From the NCBI GenBank assembly GCA_020832235.1, contig JAFIEZ010000007.1, positions 62,001-126,000 on the forward strand: 64,000 nt of DNA, read 5' to 3'. Made by a program: the position numbers and the translations under genes. Shown in pieces: positions 55,564 through 63,311 of the stretch; the first letter of the stretch is position 1, and every line of letters starts with the position of its first letter. Source of the stretch: Bacteroidota bacterium (lineage in GTDB: Bacteria; Bacteroidota; Rhodothermia; Balneolales; HLUCCA01). Below the pieces are notes generated by a model. It was given only the letters and a program-made list of their open reading frames with translations, did no database searches and was not told the origin of the DNA.

Positions 55564-56331
55564 CTATGAAAATGCCATGAATAAGAAAGCTGCCAAAAAA
55601 GCGCCGATAACAGGACCAACGATGGGTATCCAGGCGTAGCCCCAATCACTGCTGCCTTTGTTTGGAATCGGCAAAATAGCGTGCATAACACGTGGTCCGA
55701 GGTCACGGGCAGGATTAATGGCATAGCCGGTCGGTCCACCCAGACTTAAACCAATTGCAAGTACCAGAAGACCCACAGGAAGTGCAGAAAGAGAGCCCAG
55801 ACCAAATCCTACTTCCTGACCGTTAATAACAATAGCTTCCAGAAACTGCCCTTCGGCCGAAGTAAAGCCTGGGCTTGCCAGATAGAACACGCCAAATACC
55901 AGCATTACGGTTCCAATAATCTCGGTTGTGAGATTAGACCCGGTATTGCGAATGGCAGGACCGGTGGAATGACAGGCTAGTTTAGCGGGTCCGTCTTCCG
56001 TTGCGGCAAAATGATCTTTATAGGTTAACCAAACCAGCAGGGAACCGAAGGCTGCACCCAACATTTGAGCCCCGATGTACATGGGAGTCATTGCCCAGTC
56101 GAACAGTCCGGCAGTGGCCAGAGCTATGGTAACAGCGGGATTAATATGGGCACCACTGAATTGTCCAACCACGAAAACAGCTGTAAAAACAGCCATTCCC
56201 CACCCAAAGGTTATGACTATCCAGCCACTGTTGTTTCCTTTGGTTTTGTTTAACACAACGTTTGCAACTACGCCATTACCTAGTAAAATGAGGATGGCGG
56301 TTCCAATAAATTCACCTAAAAATGGACTCAT
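55564..56331 (-). CDS. glpF: Glycerol uptake facilitator (aquaglyceroporin)
   Basis: 255 residues with six membrane helices. The two half-helix motifs are SGAHINPAVT and GYAINPARDLGPR; the Asp after the second NPAR is the mark of glycerol-conducting rather than water-only channels. It lets glycerol cross the inner membrane. It follows glpK by 152 bp on the same strand, with a GC-rich hairpin between, so the two are probably one operon with separate levels. Confidence 0.94.
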   Translation of the reverse strand: MSPFLGEFIGTAILILLGNGVVANVVLNKTKGNNSGWIVITFGWGMAVFTAVFVVGQFSGAHINPAVTIALATAGLFDWAMTPMYIGAQMLGAAFGSLLVWLTYKDHFAATEDGPAKLACHSTGPAIRNTGSNLTTEIIGTVMLVFGVFYLASPGFTSAEGQFLEAIVINGQEVGFGLGSLSALPVGLLVLAIGLSLGGPTGYAINPARDLGPRVMHAILPIPNKGSSDWGYAWIPIVGPVIGAFLAAFLFMAFS

Positions 56332-56436
56332 GTCATGAATCTCCTAATTGATTATTTGTTAAGGTATGTCTTGCTTTTTTAGACATAGAATGCCCCTATA
56401 TGATGTATGTATCATTTTTCGGGGACCGGTTTTATA

Positions 56437-56468
56437 CCCCGGGCGATTGAGGTGAGTGCTGCCCGGGG
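56437..56468 (-). other. GC-only hairpin between glpK and glpF
   Basis: CCCCGGGC (56437-56444) pairs perfectly with GCCCGGGG (56461-56468), a 16-nt loop between. There is no T tract on the minus strand. It could be a processing or partial-termination site that sets the glpK to glpF ratio. Confidence 0.45.
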
Positions 56469-56483
56469 AGTTCACATACAAGG

Positions 56484-57980
56484 TTATTTATCGTCTGCCC
56501 AGACCTGTGCGGCTTTAACAGCTCGCTTCCAGCCCTTGGTTAGATCGGCTACTTTATCAGCATCCATTTCTGGCGAGAACTTGCGCTCTTCCTGCCACTG
56601 CTTACGGATTTCGTCTACATCTTTCCAGTAACCCACAGCTAGTCCGGCCAGATATGCTGCACCAAGTGCCGTTGTTTCGGTTACTTTAGGTCTGCAAACA
56701 GGAACCTGTAGAATATCGCTCTGAAACTGCATGAGGGTGTCGTTGACGGTAGCACCACCATCCACACGTAATTCAGCGATATCAATTCCGGAGTCTGCTT
56801 TCATAGCGCCGAGTACATCCAGTGTCTGGTAGGCAATAGCATCCATAGCCGCACGGGCAAGGTGAGCGGCTGTAGTTCCGCGAGTGATTCCAACCATAGT
56901 TCCGCGAGCATACTGGTTCCAGTATGGAGCACCCAGTCCGGCAAATGCTGGAACCAGATATACACCATCACTATCTTCAACTTTATTTGCGAAGTACTCA
57001 ACGTCGCGCGACTCGCGTATAACACCCAGGCCATCGCGTAGCCACTGTACTACCGCACCGGCAATAAAGATGGAGCCTTCCAGCGCGTACTCAGTTTTGC
57101 CGTTTATTTTCCAGGCAACCGTTGTGAGCAGGTTGTTTTTGGATGGAACAGGCTTCTCACCGATATTCATCAGCATAAAACATCCTGTACCATAGGTGTT
57201 TTTGACCATACCGGGGGAGGTACACATCTGACCAAATAGAGCGGCTTGCTGATCACCGGCTATACCTGCTATGGGCACTTTACTGGCGAAGATGGTTGTT
57301 TTGGTGTTACCGTACACTTCACTGCTCTGCTTTACCTCAGGCAGCAATTCGCGGGGGATGTCCATAATTTCAAGAATATCATCATCCCAATCCATTGTGT
57401 TGATGTTGAACAACATCGTTCGGGATGCGTTGGTTACATCGGTTATATGCAGTTCGCCCCGAGTCAGATTCCAAACCAACCAGGAGTCGATGGTACCGAA
57501 AGCCAGTTCGCCTTTTTGGGCTCGCTCGCGGGCTCCTTCAACATTGTCGAGAATCCATTTGACTTTAGTACCGGAGAAATAAGCATCTACTACCAGACCT
57601 GTTTTCTGCTGAATTTTTTCCGCTAGACCTTTGGCTTTTAATTCATCACAGTATGCTGCTGTTCTTCTATCTTGCCATACAATAGCGTTATGAATGGGTT
57701 TCCCTGTTTCTCTCTCCCATACAACGGTTGTCTCACGCTGATTGGTGATGCCTATTGCGGCCAGGTTCTGACCATTTCCACCAATGGCGGCTACGGCTTC
57801 TGCCGCTACACCCGCCTGCGACGACCAAATTTCCTGTGCATCGTGTTCAACCCATCCGGCTTTTGGATAAATTTGGCGAAATTCCTTTTGTGCTACCGAA
57901 ACTATTTCGCCACTGTTATTAAACAGTATGGCTCGTGAACTTGTGGTTCCCTGATCCAGGGCAAGAATGTATTTTTCCAT
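56484..57980 (-). CDS. glpK: Glycerol kinase
   Basis: 498 residues, full length. It phosphorylates glycerol to glycerol 3-phosphate, trapping it in the cell. The FGGY-family phosphate loop is [22 protein letters not shown] and [20 protein letters not shown] are further signatures. In enterococcal enzymes a histidine in the loop before VPI(S/A)G is phosphorylated by the PTS; here that stretch reads [14 protein letters not shown] and has no histidine, so that control is probably absent although ptsI is nearby. First gene of the glpK-glpF unit; GntR and cre-like sites lie upstream. Confidence 0.97.
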   Translation of the reverse strand: MEKYILALDQGTTSSRAILFNNSGEIVSVAQKEFRQIYPKAGWVEHDAQEIWSSQAGVAAEAVAAIGGNGQNLAAIGITNQRETTVVWERETGKPIHNAIVWQDRRTAAYCDELKAKGLAEKIQQKTGLVVDAYFSGTKVKWILDNVEGARERAQKGELAFGTIDSWLVWNLTRGELHITDVTNASRTMLFNINTMDWDDDILEIMDIPRELLPEVKQSSEVYGNTKTTIFASKVPIAGIAGDQQAALFGQMCTSPGMVKNTYGTGCFMLMNIGEKPVPSKNNLLTTVAWKINGKTEYALEGSIFIAGAVVQWLRDGLGVIRESRDVEYFANKVEDSDGVYLVPAFAGLGAPYWNQYARGTMVGITRGTTAAHLARAAMDAIAYQTLDVLGAMKADSGIDIAELRVDGGATVNDTLMQFQSDILQVPVCRPKVTETTALGAAYLAGLAVGYWKDVDEIRKQWQEERKFSPEMDADKVADLTKGWKRAVKAAQVWADDK

Positions 57981-58072
57981 GTCTAATCCTTCAGTTATAA
58001 GTTTTATCGTAAATCAACAATCGTATGACAACTCTGTGACAATCAGAAGATAATTTGAAATACAGCGCTTAG

Positions 58073-58133
58073 AAAAGCGGTTTCAGTTGTATAGACAATT
58101 AAACAATTTGACAACTAAAATAAAAGCGCTTTC
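58073..58133. promoter_or_regulatory. glpK promoter operators: GntR-type site and two cre-like sites
   Basis: TTGTATAGACAA at 58087-58098 is a two-fold symmetric site shared with glpD and gntR. AAAAGCGGTTTCA (58073-58085) and AAAAGCGCTTTC (58122-58133) flank it; both are near matches to the cre consensus on the minus strand. All lie 93-153 bp upstream of the glpK start. Confidence 0.65.
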
Positions 58134-58288
58134 ATCAAATAATTTCCGATTTTACATTTCCGGTCGGCCCCAATAATGATCGGTTTCAAAAAAACAGTGC
58201 TCTGCACGAAAAAAACGCCGTATTTTTCTGTCATTAGTTGCGGAAGCCGTGTGAAAAAAATTTTCAAACACCCATAAAAAGTCATCTT

Positions 58289-58594
58289 TTGAACACCAAA
58301 TATCTCGATCTTGACCATAAACTAGTAGACAAGTTATTGGCTAACCGTCTGCGTCTGGCAATACTTGCGGCTATGTACCACAGCGATGAAACCGACTTTA
58401 CGTCTCTTCGCAATGCGGTTAAAGCTACCGACGGAAACTTAAGTGTGCAGCTCAGGCATTTGAGGGAGGCGGGATTCATCATCGTGAATAAAACCAGTGT
58501 TGATGGTCGGGAACAGACGTACATGGCTTTGTCTGACAAAGGGCGCATGGCGCTGCTCAACTGGAAGCGTCTAATGCAGCAGTGGTTCGACTAA
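58289..58594 (+). CDS. Winged-helix transcriptional regulator (HTH_34-like)
   Basis: 101 residues from a TTG at 58289 (MNTKYLDLDHKLVDK). The frame is also open from a TTG at 58238, which would add 17 residues without family similarity; neither start has a clear Shine-Dalgarno. The pattern NRLRLAILAAMYHSDETDFTSLRNAVKATDGNLSVQLRHLREAGFI then DGREQTYMALSDKGRMAL is that of small ArsR-like HTH_34 regulators. The target is unknown. It is divergent from glpK, so it may act there, but the shared GntR site points to another regulator. Confidence 0.82.
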   Translation: MNTKYLDLDHKLVDKLLANRLRLAILAAMYHSDETDFTSLRNAVKATDGNLSVQLRHLREAGFIIVNKTSVDGREQTYMALSDKGRMALLNWKRLMQQWFD

Positions 58595-58806
58595 AACCAA
58601 CATCGGTTAAGGCAGAAAGACACATTTGTCGGCTCATAGGTGTTGTATTTGCTTACCTTTCAAATCCAAATCAGGTACATACAGCCCTTATGCATCATCT
58701 TTAATACTGCATTTCGGAATTATACTGTGTATTTTTAATTCATAAATAAGCAGCCTGGTCATTCATTCACTGCTGCACTCATTTTTACCCTAATCCATTA
58801 TTTTTT

Positions 58807-59724
58807 ATGAGCATTCTTATTGTTGGATCCGTTGCTTACGACGGAATCGAAACCCCCTTCGGGAAACGTGATCGTATTCTGGGTGGCTCGGCTACGTACC
58901 TTTCCATAACCTCTTCGTATTTCACAGGGGATGTAAATCTGGTTGGTGTGGTAGGACATGATTTTGAAGCATCTGATATCGAAATCCTACGCAATCGCGG
59001 TGTAAATCTAGACGGACTCAAAATCGATAAGTCTGGCAAGACCTTTTTCTGGGCCGGTCGCTATCACTACGACTTAAACTCTCGCGATACGCTAGACACC
59101 CAGTTAAACGTCTTTGAGACGTTCAAACCTGAGATTCCAGAGAACCTGCGTAATGTAGAGTACCTCTGTCTGGGCAATATCGCGCCATCGTTGCAGTCGC
59201 TGGTGCTCGACCAGGTGAAAAGCCCGAAGCTCGTGATCTGCGATACCATGAACTTTTGGATAGAGGGTGCACGTGAAGACCTGCTGAAAACACTGAGTCG
59301 GGTTGATGTACTTATAATCAACGATTCTGAAGCACGAGAGCTTTCCGGAGAACCCAATCTGGTAAAAGCTGCGGCTCTGATTCACGATATGGGTCCGAAA
59401 ACGTTGATCATCAAGAAGGGCGAACATGGTGCCTTGTTATTCACCGGTAATGAAATATTTTCAGCTCCCGCTTTCCCTGTGCTCGATATATTTGACCCTA
59501 CCGGCGCCGGCGACACGTTTATGGGAGGTTTTGCGGGATGGTTGGCAAAAACGGGTGATCACAGTCCTGAAAACCTGCGTCGCGCTGTAATTTATGGATC
59601 GGTAATGGCCAGTTTCTGTGTAGAGAAATTTGGTCCTGAGCGCCTTCTGGAAATCAGCGAAGATGCTATTAAAGTTCGCTACAATGCATTTAAAGAGCTA
59701 AGCGAAGTTCCTGCACATGACTAG
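58807..59724 (+). CDS. PfkB family carbohydrate/nucleoside kinase
   Basis: 305 residues, ribokinase fold. GGSATYLSITSSYF and the signature DPTGAGDTFMGGFAGW with the catalytic Asp are present. It starts with VGSVAYDGIETPFGKRDRILGG, a subgroup seen across Bacteroidota and other phyla whose substrate is a sugar or nucleoside but is not fixed. Its 3' end overlaps the rdgB start by eight bases, so they are co-expressed; a nucleoside-related role would fit the neighbour, but this is inference. Confidence 0.92.
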   Translation: MSILIVGSVAYDGIETPFGKRDRILGGSATYLSITSSYFTGDVNLVGVVGHDFEASDIEILRNRGVNLDGLKIDKSGKTFFWAGRYHYDLNSRDTLDTQLNVFETFKPEIPENLRNVEYLCLGNIAPSLQSLVLDQVKSPKLVICDTMNFWIEGAREDLLKTLSRVDVLIINDSEARELSGEPNLVKAAALIHDMGPKTLIIKKGEHGALLFTGNEIFSAPAFPVLDIFDPTGAGDTFMGGFAGWLAKTGDHSPENLRRAVIYGSVMASFCVEKFGPERLLEISEDAIKVRYNAFKELSEVPAHD

Positions 59725-60331
59725 TTCCCGTAAGGTCGTACTGGCTACCCGTAACAGGGACAAACTCTCCGAAATGCAGGCGGTGCTGGCTGATGCCGGC
59801 ATCGAACTGCACGCTGCCTTTGATTTTCCAGGGCTTGAGGAAGTGGTGGAGGATGGCGACTCTCTGGAAGCAAATGCCTTGAAAAAAGCGCGTTATACTT
59901 TCGAAATAACGGGTTTGCCCAGTCTGGCGGATGATACTGGTCTTGAAGTTGAAGCGTTGGGTGGTGCACCGGGCGTGTACTCGGCGAGGTATGCGGGCGA
60001 GTCGGCAACCTATGCTGAAAATGTAGAAAGACTTCTCTATGACCTGGACCGCCATGAGCGTAGACAGTTTCAGACGGTTTCGCGCAGGGCACAGTTTCGT
60101 ACCGTTATTGCTTATGTATCCGCTGAGGAAGAGCTTACCTTTGAGGGTGTATGTGTAGGACAAATTACCCGTGAAATTAGAGGAGAAGGCGGATTTGGCT
60201 ACGACCCCGTTTTTCTGCCACTGGGTTACCAGCAGACCTTCGCTGAAATGGACGCCGTTGAGAAAAATAAGATTTCTCACAGAGGACGGGCCATTCGTTC
60301 GCTCTTAGCATATTTCAATAAAAAAGAGTGA
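59717..60331 (+). CDS. rdgB: XTP/dITP diphosphatase (RdgB/HAM1)
   Basis: 204 residues. It hydrolyses non-canonical purine nucleotides such as dITP and XTP to keep them out of DNA and RNA. The N-terminal ATRNRDK, the metal-site DDTGLEVEALGGAPGVYSAR and GEGGFGYDPVF are all present. It begins inside the last codons of the PfkB gene. Confidence 0.96.
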   Translation: MTSSRKVVLATRNRDKLSEMQAVLADAGIELHAAFDFPGLEEVVEDGDSLEANALKKARYTFEITGLPSLADDTGLEVEALGGAPGVYSARYAGESATYAENVERLLYDLDRHERRQFQTVSRRAQFRTVIAYVSAEEELTFEGVCVGQITREIRGEGGFGYDPVFLPLGYQQTFAEMDAVEKNKISHRGRAIRSLLAYFNKKE

Positions 60332-60368
60332 CGGCGAGCCGCAGCATTACACCGCAGCCAACCGTCAC
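60328..60368 (+). terminator. Hairpin at the rdgB end
   Basis: GTGACGG (60328-60334, containing the rdgB stop) pairs with CCGTCAC (60362-60368). There is no T tract after it, so it is a weak terminator call between convergent rdgB and glpD. Confidence 0.4.
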
Positions 60369-60472
60369 CTCAATTCATGGGTCTGATTAATCTGCAAATC
60401 CCAGTATAATGTGGAATGTTAAATCAGTTTCAGGCCTGTGAGTGTTCACCAGGTCAATTTTGCGATTCTGAT

Positions 60473-62032
60473 TTAGTCCAGCACATAATGTTTGGTTACC
60501 TCATGATAAGCCTCAACCTGGGCTTTCTTCCAGGCCTCATCCTTACCGAGTTCCCCGGCCATCAGTTCTGCAACAGTTTCGGCCATTTCAAGACTAGCCC
60601 GTGCATCTAGCAACTGAGCCCGCGTTCTACGTGCCAGAACATCCTCAACCGTTCTGGCCATCTCGTTTCGCGTAGACCAGATAACTTCAGCTTTGATATA
60701 CGGCAGGTCCTGATGCAGCTGCTCTGCCATCGAAGGATCTTTACTGATGATGTGTTTTACTCCCACAATATCAGATCCGTACACATGAAGATGGTCGTCG
60801 CGGTCAACATTTTTTAACCAACCGTGAATACGCATACGCTCTGTGGCACATTTTTTCTCCTCCAGGCCAGCTACAATCAACGCCTGGTCTACGGTATCTT
60901 CTGCCATTTTACGATAGGTTGTCCACTTACCGCCGGTTATGGTTACGAGTCCGGTGGCAGAAACCTGCAAGTGATGACTTCGTGAAATCTGTGATGTATT
61001 CTTATTCTCCGGAGGTTTAACCAGCGGTCTTAATCCGGCAAATACACTTTTAACATCGCTGCGTTTCGGATCTTTACTCATGTATTTTGCAGCATGTCGA
61101 AGAATAAATTCAATTTCCTCTTCCAGTGGCTTGGGCTCCAGTTCGGCTTTGGGTACCGGGGTATCTGTTGTACCTACAATTACCTTGTTGTGCCATGGAA
61201 CGGCAAATAAAACCCGGCCATCGTCAGTATGTGGAACCATGATTGCAGTGCTGCCCGGAAGGAATTCTTTGTCCAATACAACGTGCACTCCCTGAGAGAA
61301 TGCAATCATCGGTTTGGAGTCTTCCTCATCCATTGCAACAACGTCGTCGGCGAAGATACCGGTGGCATTGATCACTACATGACCATTTATTTCGTACTTC
61401 GTGCCCGTTTCTTCATCCGTTGCATTCACCCCTATTACGTAGCCTTTGGGAGATTTCAGCAGACTGTTTACTTTCATGTAATTGAGGGGAACACCGCCAT
61501 TGTCGTGTACCGTCTGAGCGAGGTTTACGGCAAGTCGTGCGTCATCGAACTGCCCATCGTAGTAAACAACACCCCCACGTAAGCCTTTGCGCTCAATAGT
61601 TGGAATTTTTTCGAGGGTATTTTCCAATGAGAGCAGCTTGGATGGACCCAGTCCCAGTTTTCCGGCTAATAAGTCATATACTTTCATACCTACACCGTAA
61701 AACGGTCCGTTCCACCAATCGTAACTTGGAACGATGAATGCCTGATTAGTAACCAGGTGGGGTGCATTTTGGATGAGTAGTCCTCGCTCTTTCAAGGCTT
61801 CAATAACCAGCGATACATCGCCTTGCTGTAAATAACGTACGCCTCCGTGAACCAGTTTGGTACTACGGCTGGATGTTGCCTTGGCAAAATCATGCATTTC
61901 CAGCAGGAGTGTTTTGTAGCCACGAGAAGCTGCGTCAACCGCAACGCCCAGCCCGGTAGCACCACCGCCTACAACGATGACGTCCCAGTATTCTGAGGTG
62001 TCGAGGTGTTTAATTAATTCTTGTCTGTTCAT
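60473..62032 (-). CDS. glpD: Aerobic glycerol-3-phosphate dehydrogenase
   Basis: 519 residues. This FAD enzyme oxidises glycerol 3-phosphate to dihydroxyacetone phosphate and feeds electrons to the quinone pool at the inner membrane. The Rossmann motif is VIVVGGGATGLGVA; SSRSTKLVHGGVRYL is the family signature, and a C-terminal domain (about 390-519) is complete. The start is preceded by a hairpin and, further up, by the GntR-type and cre-like sites. It is next to gntR, its likely regulator. Confidence 0.96.
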   Translation of the reverse strand: MNRQELIKHLDTSEYWDVIVVGGGATGLGVAVDAASRGYKTLLLEMHDFAKATSSRSTKLVHGGVRYLQQGDVSLVIEALKERGLLIQNAPHLVTNQAFIVPSYDWWNGPFYGVGMKVYDLLAGKLGLGPSKLLSLENTLEKIPTIERKGLRGGVVYYDGQFDDARLAVNLAQTVHDNGGVPLNYMKVNSLLKSPKGYVIGVNATDEETGTKYEINGHVVINATGIFADDVVAMDEEDSKPMIAFSQGVHVVLDKEFLPGSTAIMVPHTDDGRVLFAVPWHNKVIVGTTDTPVPKAELEPKPLEEEIEFILRHAAKYMSKDPKRSDVKSVFAGLRPLVKPPENKNTSQISRSHHLQVSATGLVTITGGKWTTYRKMAEDTVDQALIVAGLEEKKCATERMRIHGWLKNVDRDDHLHVYGSDIVGVKHIISKDPSMAEQLHQDLPYIKAEVIWSTRNEMARTVEDVLARRTRAQLLDARASLEMAETVAELMAGELGKDEAWKKAQVEAYHEVTKHYVLD

Positions 62033-62056
62033 GTCGAGATAATTTTGAGGTGATAC

Positions 62057-62077
62057 GTTGGGAGAGTATTTCCCAAC
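62057..62077 (-). promoter_or_regulatory. Hairpin in the glpD leader
   Basis: GTTGGGA (62057-62063) pairs with TCCCAAC (62071-62077), 24 bp upstream of the glpD start. It may affect mRNA stability or ribosome access. Confidence 0.4.
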
Positions 62078-62108
62078 ACAAGTAGTGTGCTCTGTTCCGA
62101 TTGTTTGG

Positions 62109-62152
62109 TTGTCTATACAAGTTGATAGATGTAATATGTGAAACCGCTTCCA
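62109..62152. promoter_or_regulatory. glpD promoter operators: GntR-type and cre-like sites
   Basis: TTGTCTATACAA (62109-62120) is the reverse complement of the glpK site, and the shared block extends over 22 bp with three changes. TGAAACCGCTTCCA (62139-62152) fits the cre consensus TGNAANCGNWWNCA at every fixed position. Confidence 0.7.
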
Positions 62153-62299
62153 TTAAGTCAACTTTTATTTTATGAAATTTGATAATGTCGATGGGGTGGT
62201 AGCATTACCTTCGAATTTCTCTTATGTGCAAGATGGTTAAATCATCACAAATCCCTTGCGCTCATCACCGCTAACACAGTCCAGCTACTAGGAATGATG

Positions 62300-62343
62300 C
62301 GTTACACTATGCATACATCTACGTTACACCATGCATACATCCA
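62300..62343. repeat. Two 22-bp tandem repeats with ATGCAT cores
   Basis: CGTTACACTATGCATACATCTA (62300-62321) and a copy with two changes (62322-62343) lie between the gntR stop and the glpD promoter. Each has an ATGCAT palindrome at its centre. A binding site or a slippage product; not assigned. Confidence 0.8.
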
Positions 62344-62436
62344 AGCATGGTTCTCGCATAGAAACCCACCGCAGTTACGATTGGCGTTTGTAACAGGCGC
62401 CGGTGTGCATTTTAAGTAGCTAGCTGAAATGTATCG

Positions 62437-63216
62437 TTACTCGTTTTTCATAAGATCCAGCGGGAGGCCATGCGAGTCGTGCTGGTCTTCATAGGGGAGT
62501 GTACGGGTGGTAAAGGTGATGCGGTCGCTACGGTACACATCCTCCGAGTACTGAAAATAGGTGCCGTCTTTGGCCTGAATAAAGCGTTTCATGAGCAACA
62601 GGGGAGTGCCCAGGTCTACGTTGAGTAATTTGTGTTCCGACTGACCGGCGGCCATGGCCTCAATACGTTGCATCGCATAACCGAGCCTGGTGGTGGTGTG
62701 GCGATATAACAACTCGAAGATGGAGTTTTTCTCAAGGTCCATATCGTAAATGGGTCGAAACAGTTTGTACCGAAAAAAAGACCGTTCAATAATCAGAGGC
62801 TCCTTATCTCCATATCGCAGACGAATAATCCGAACTACTTTTTCATCATCTGTAAGCTGCATGACCTGTTTGATGTTCGGTGCCGGATCAATAATTTTTT
62901 TTTCGATAATCTTGGCGCTGGCCTTGATACCGTGCTGTGACATGACCTCCGTAAAACCAATCAACTTATACGAGTCTTGTGTGATTTTTTGATAGGTGAT
63001 GAACGTACCTTTGCCTTGCTCTCTTACCAAAAATCCTTGCTGAATGAGTAGTTTAACAGCCTCTCGAATCGTACCTCTGCTAACATTGAATGACTTTACG
63101 AGCTCCGTATCGCTGGGAAAACGATCTCCTTCGCCGAATTCTCCTTGTCGAATCATAGCAAGCAAGTCTTCGTAAATTTGATAATACTTTGGTATCAGGG
63201 GAGGCTGGTAATTCAT
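62437..63216 (-). CDS. GntR family (HutC subfamily) regulator, probable glycerol regulator
   Basis: 259 residues. The winged helix has YYQIYEDLLAMIRQGEF, then FPSDTELVKSFNVSRGTIREAVKLL, the classic GntR DNA-binding sequence. The C-terminal UTRA domain (about 85-250) binds a small effector, most often a phosphorylated sugar or amino acid derivative. A symmetric site matching those at glpK and glpD lies six bases before its start codon, so it probably represses itself and both glp units, with glycerol 3-phosphate as a likely but unproven effector. It stands downstream of the epimerase gene but with its own operator. Confidence 0.92.
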   Translation of the reverse strand: MNYQPPLIPKYYQIYEDLLAMIRQGEFGEGDRFPSDTELVKSFNVSRGTIREAVKLLIQQGFLVREQGKGTFITYQKITQDSYKLIGFTEVMSQHGIKASAKIIEKKIIDPAPNIKQVMQLTDDEKVVRIIRLRYGDKEPLIIERSFFRYKLFRPIYDMDLEKNSIFELLYRHTTTRLGYAMQRIEAMAAGQSEHKLLNVDLGTPLLLMKRFIQAKDGTYFQYSEDVYRSDRITFTTRTLPYEDQHDSHGLPLDLMKNE

Positions 63217-63221
63217 AATAC

Positions 63222-63233
63222 TTGTATAGTCAA
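63222..63233. promoter_or_regulatory. GntR-type operator at gntR itself
   Basis: TTGTATAGTCAA, one base different from the glpK site (TTGTATAGACAA), lies six bp upstream of the gntR start codon. Binding there would block the gene's own expression. Confidence 0.6.
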
Positions 63234-63311
63234 TTGGTTGTTTAGCAAATTACGGACGTTTATTGTTGTGCGCAAGTAAACAACGCATTATTGCATGATG
63301 TTACCCATCTG

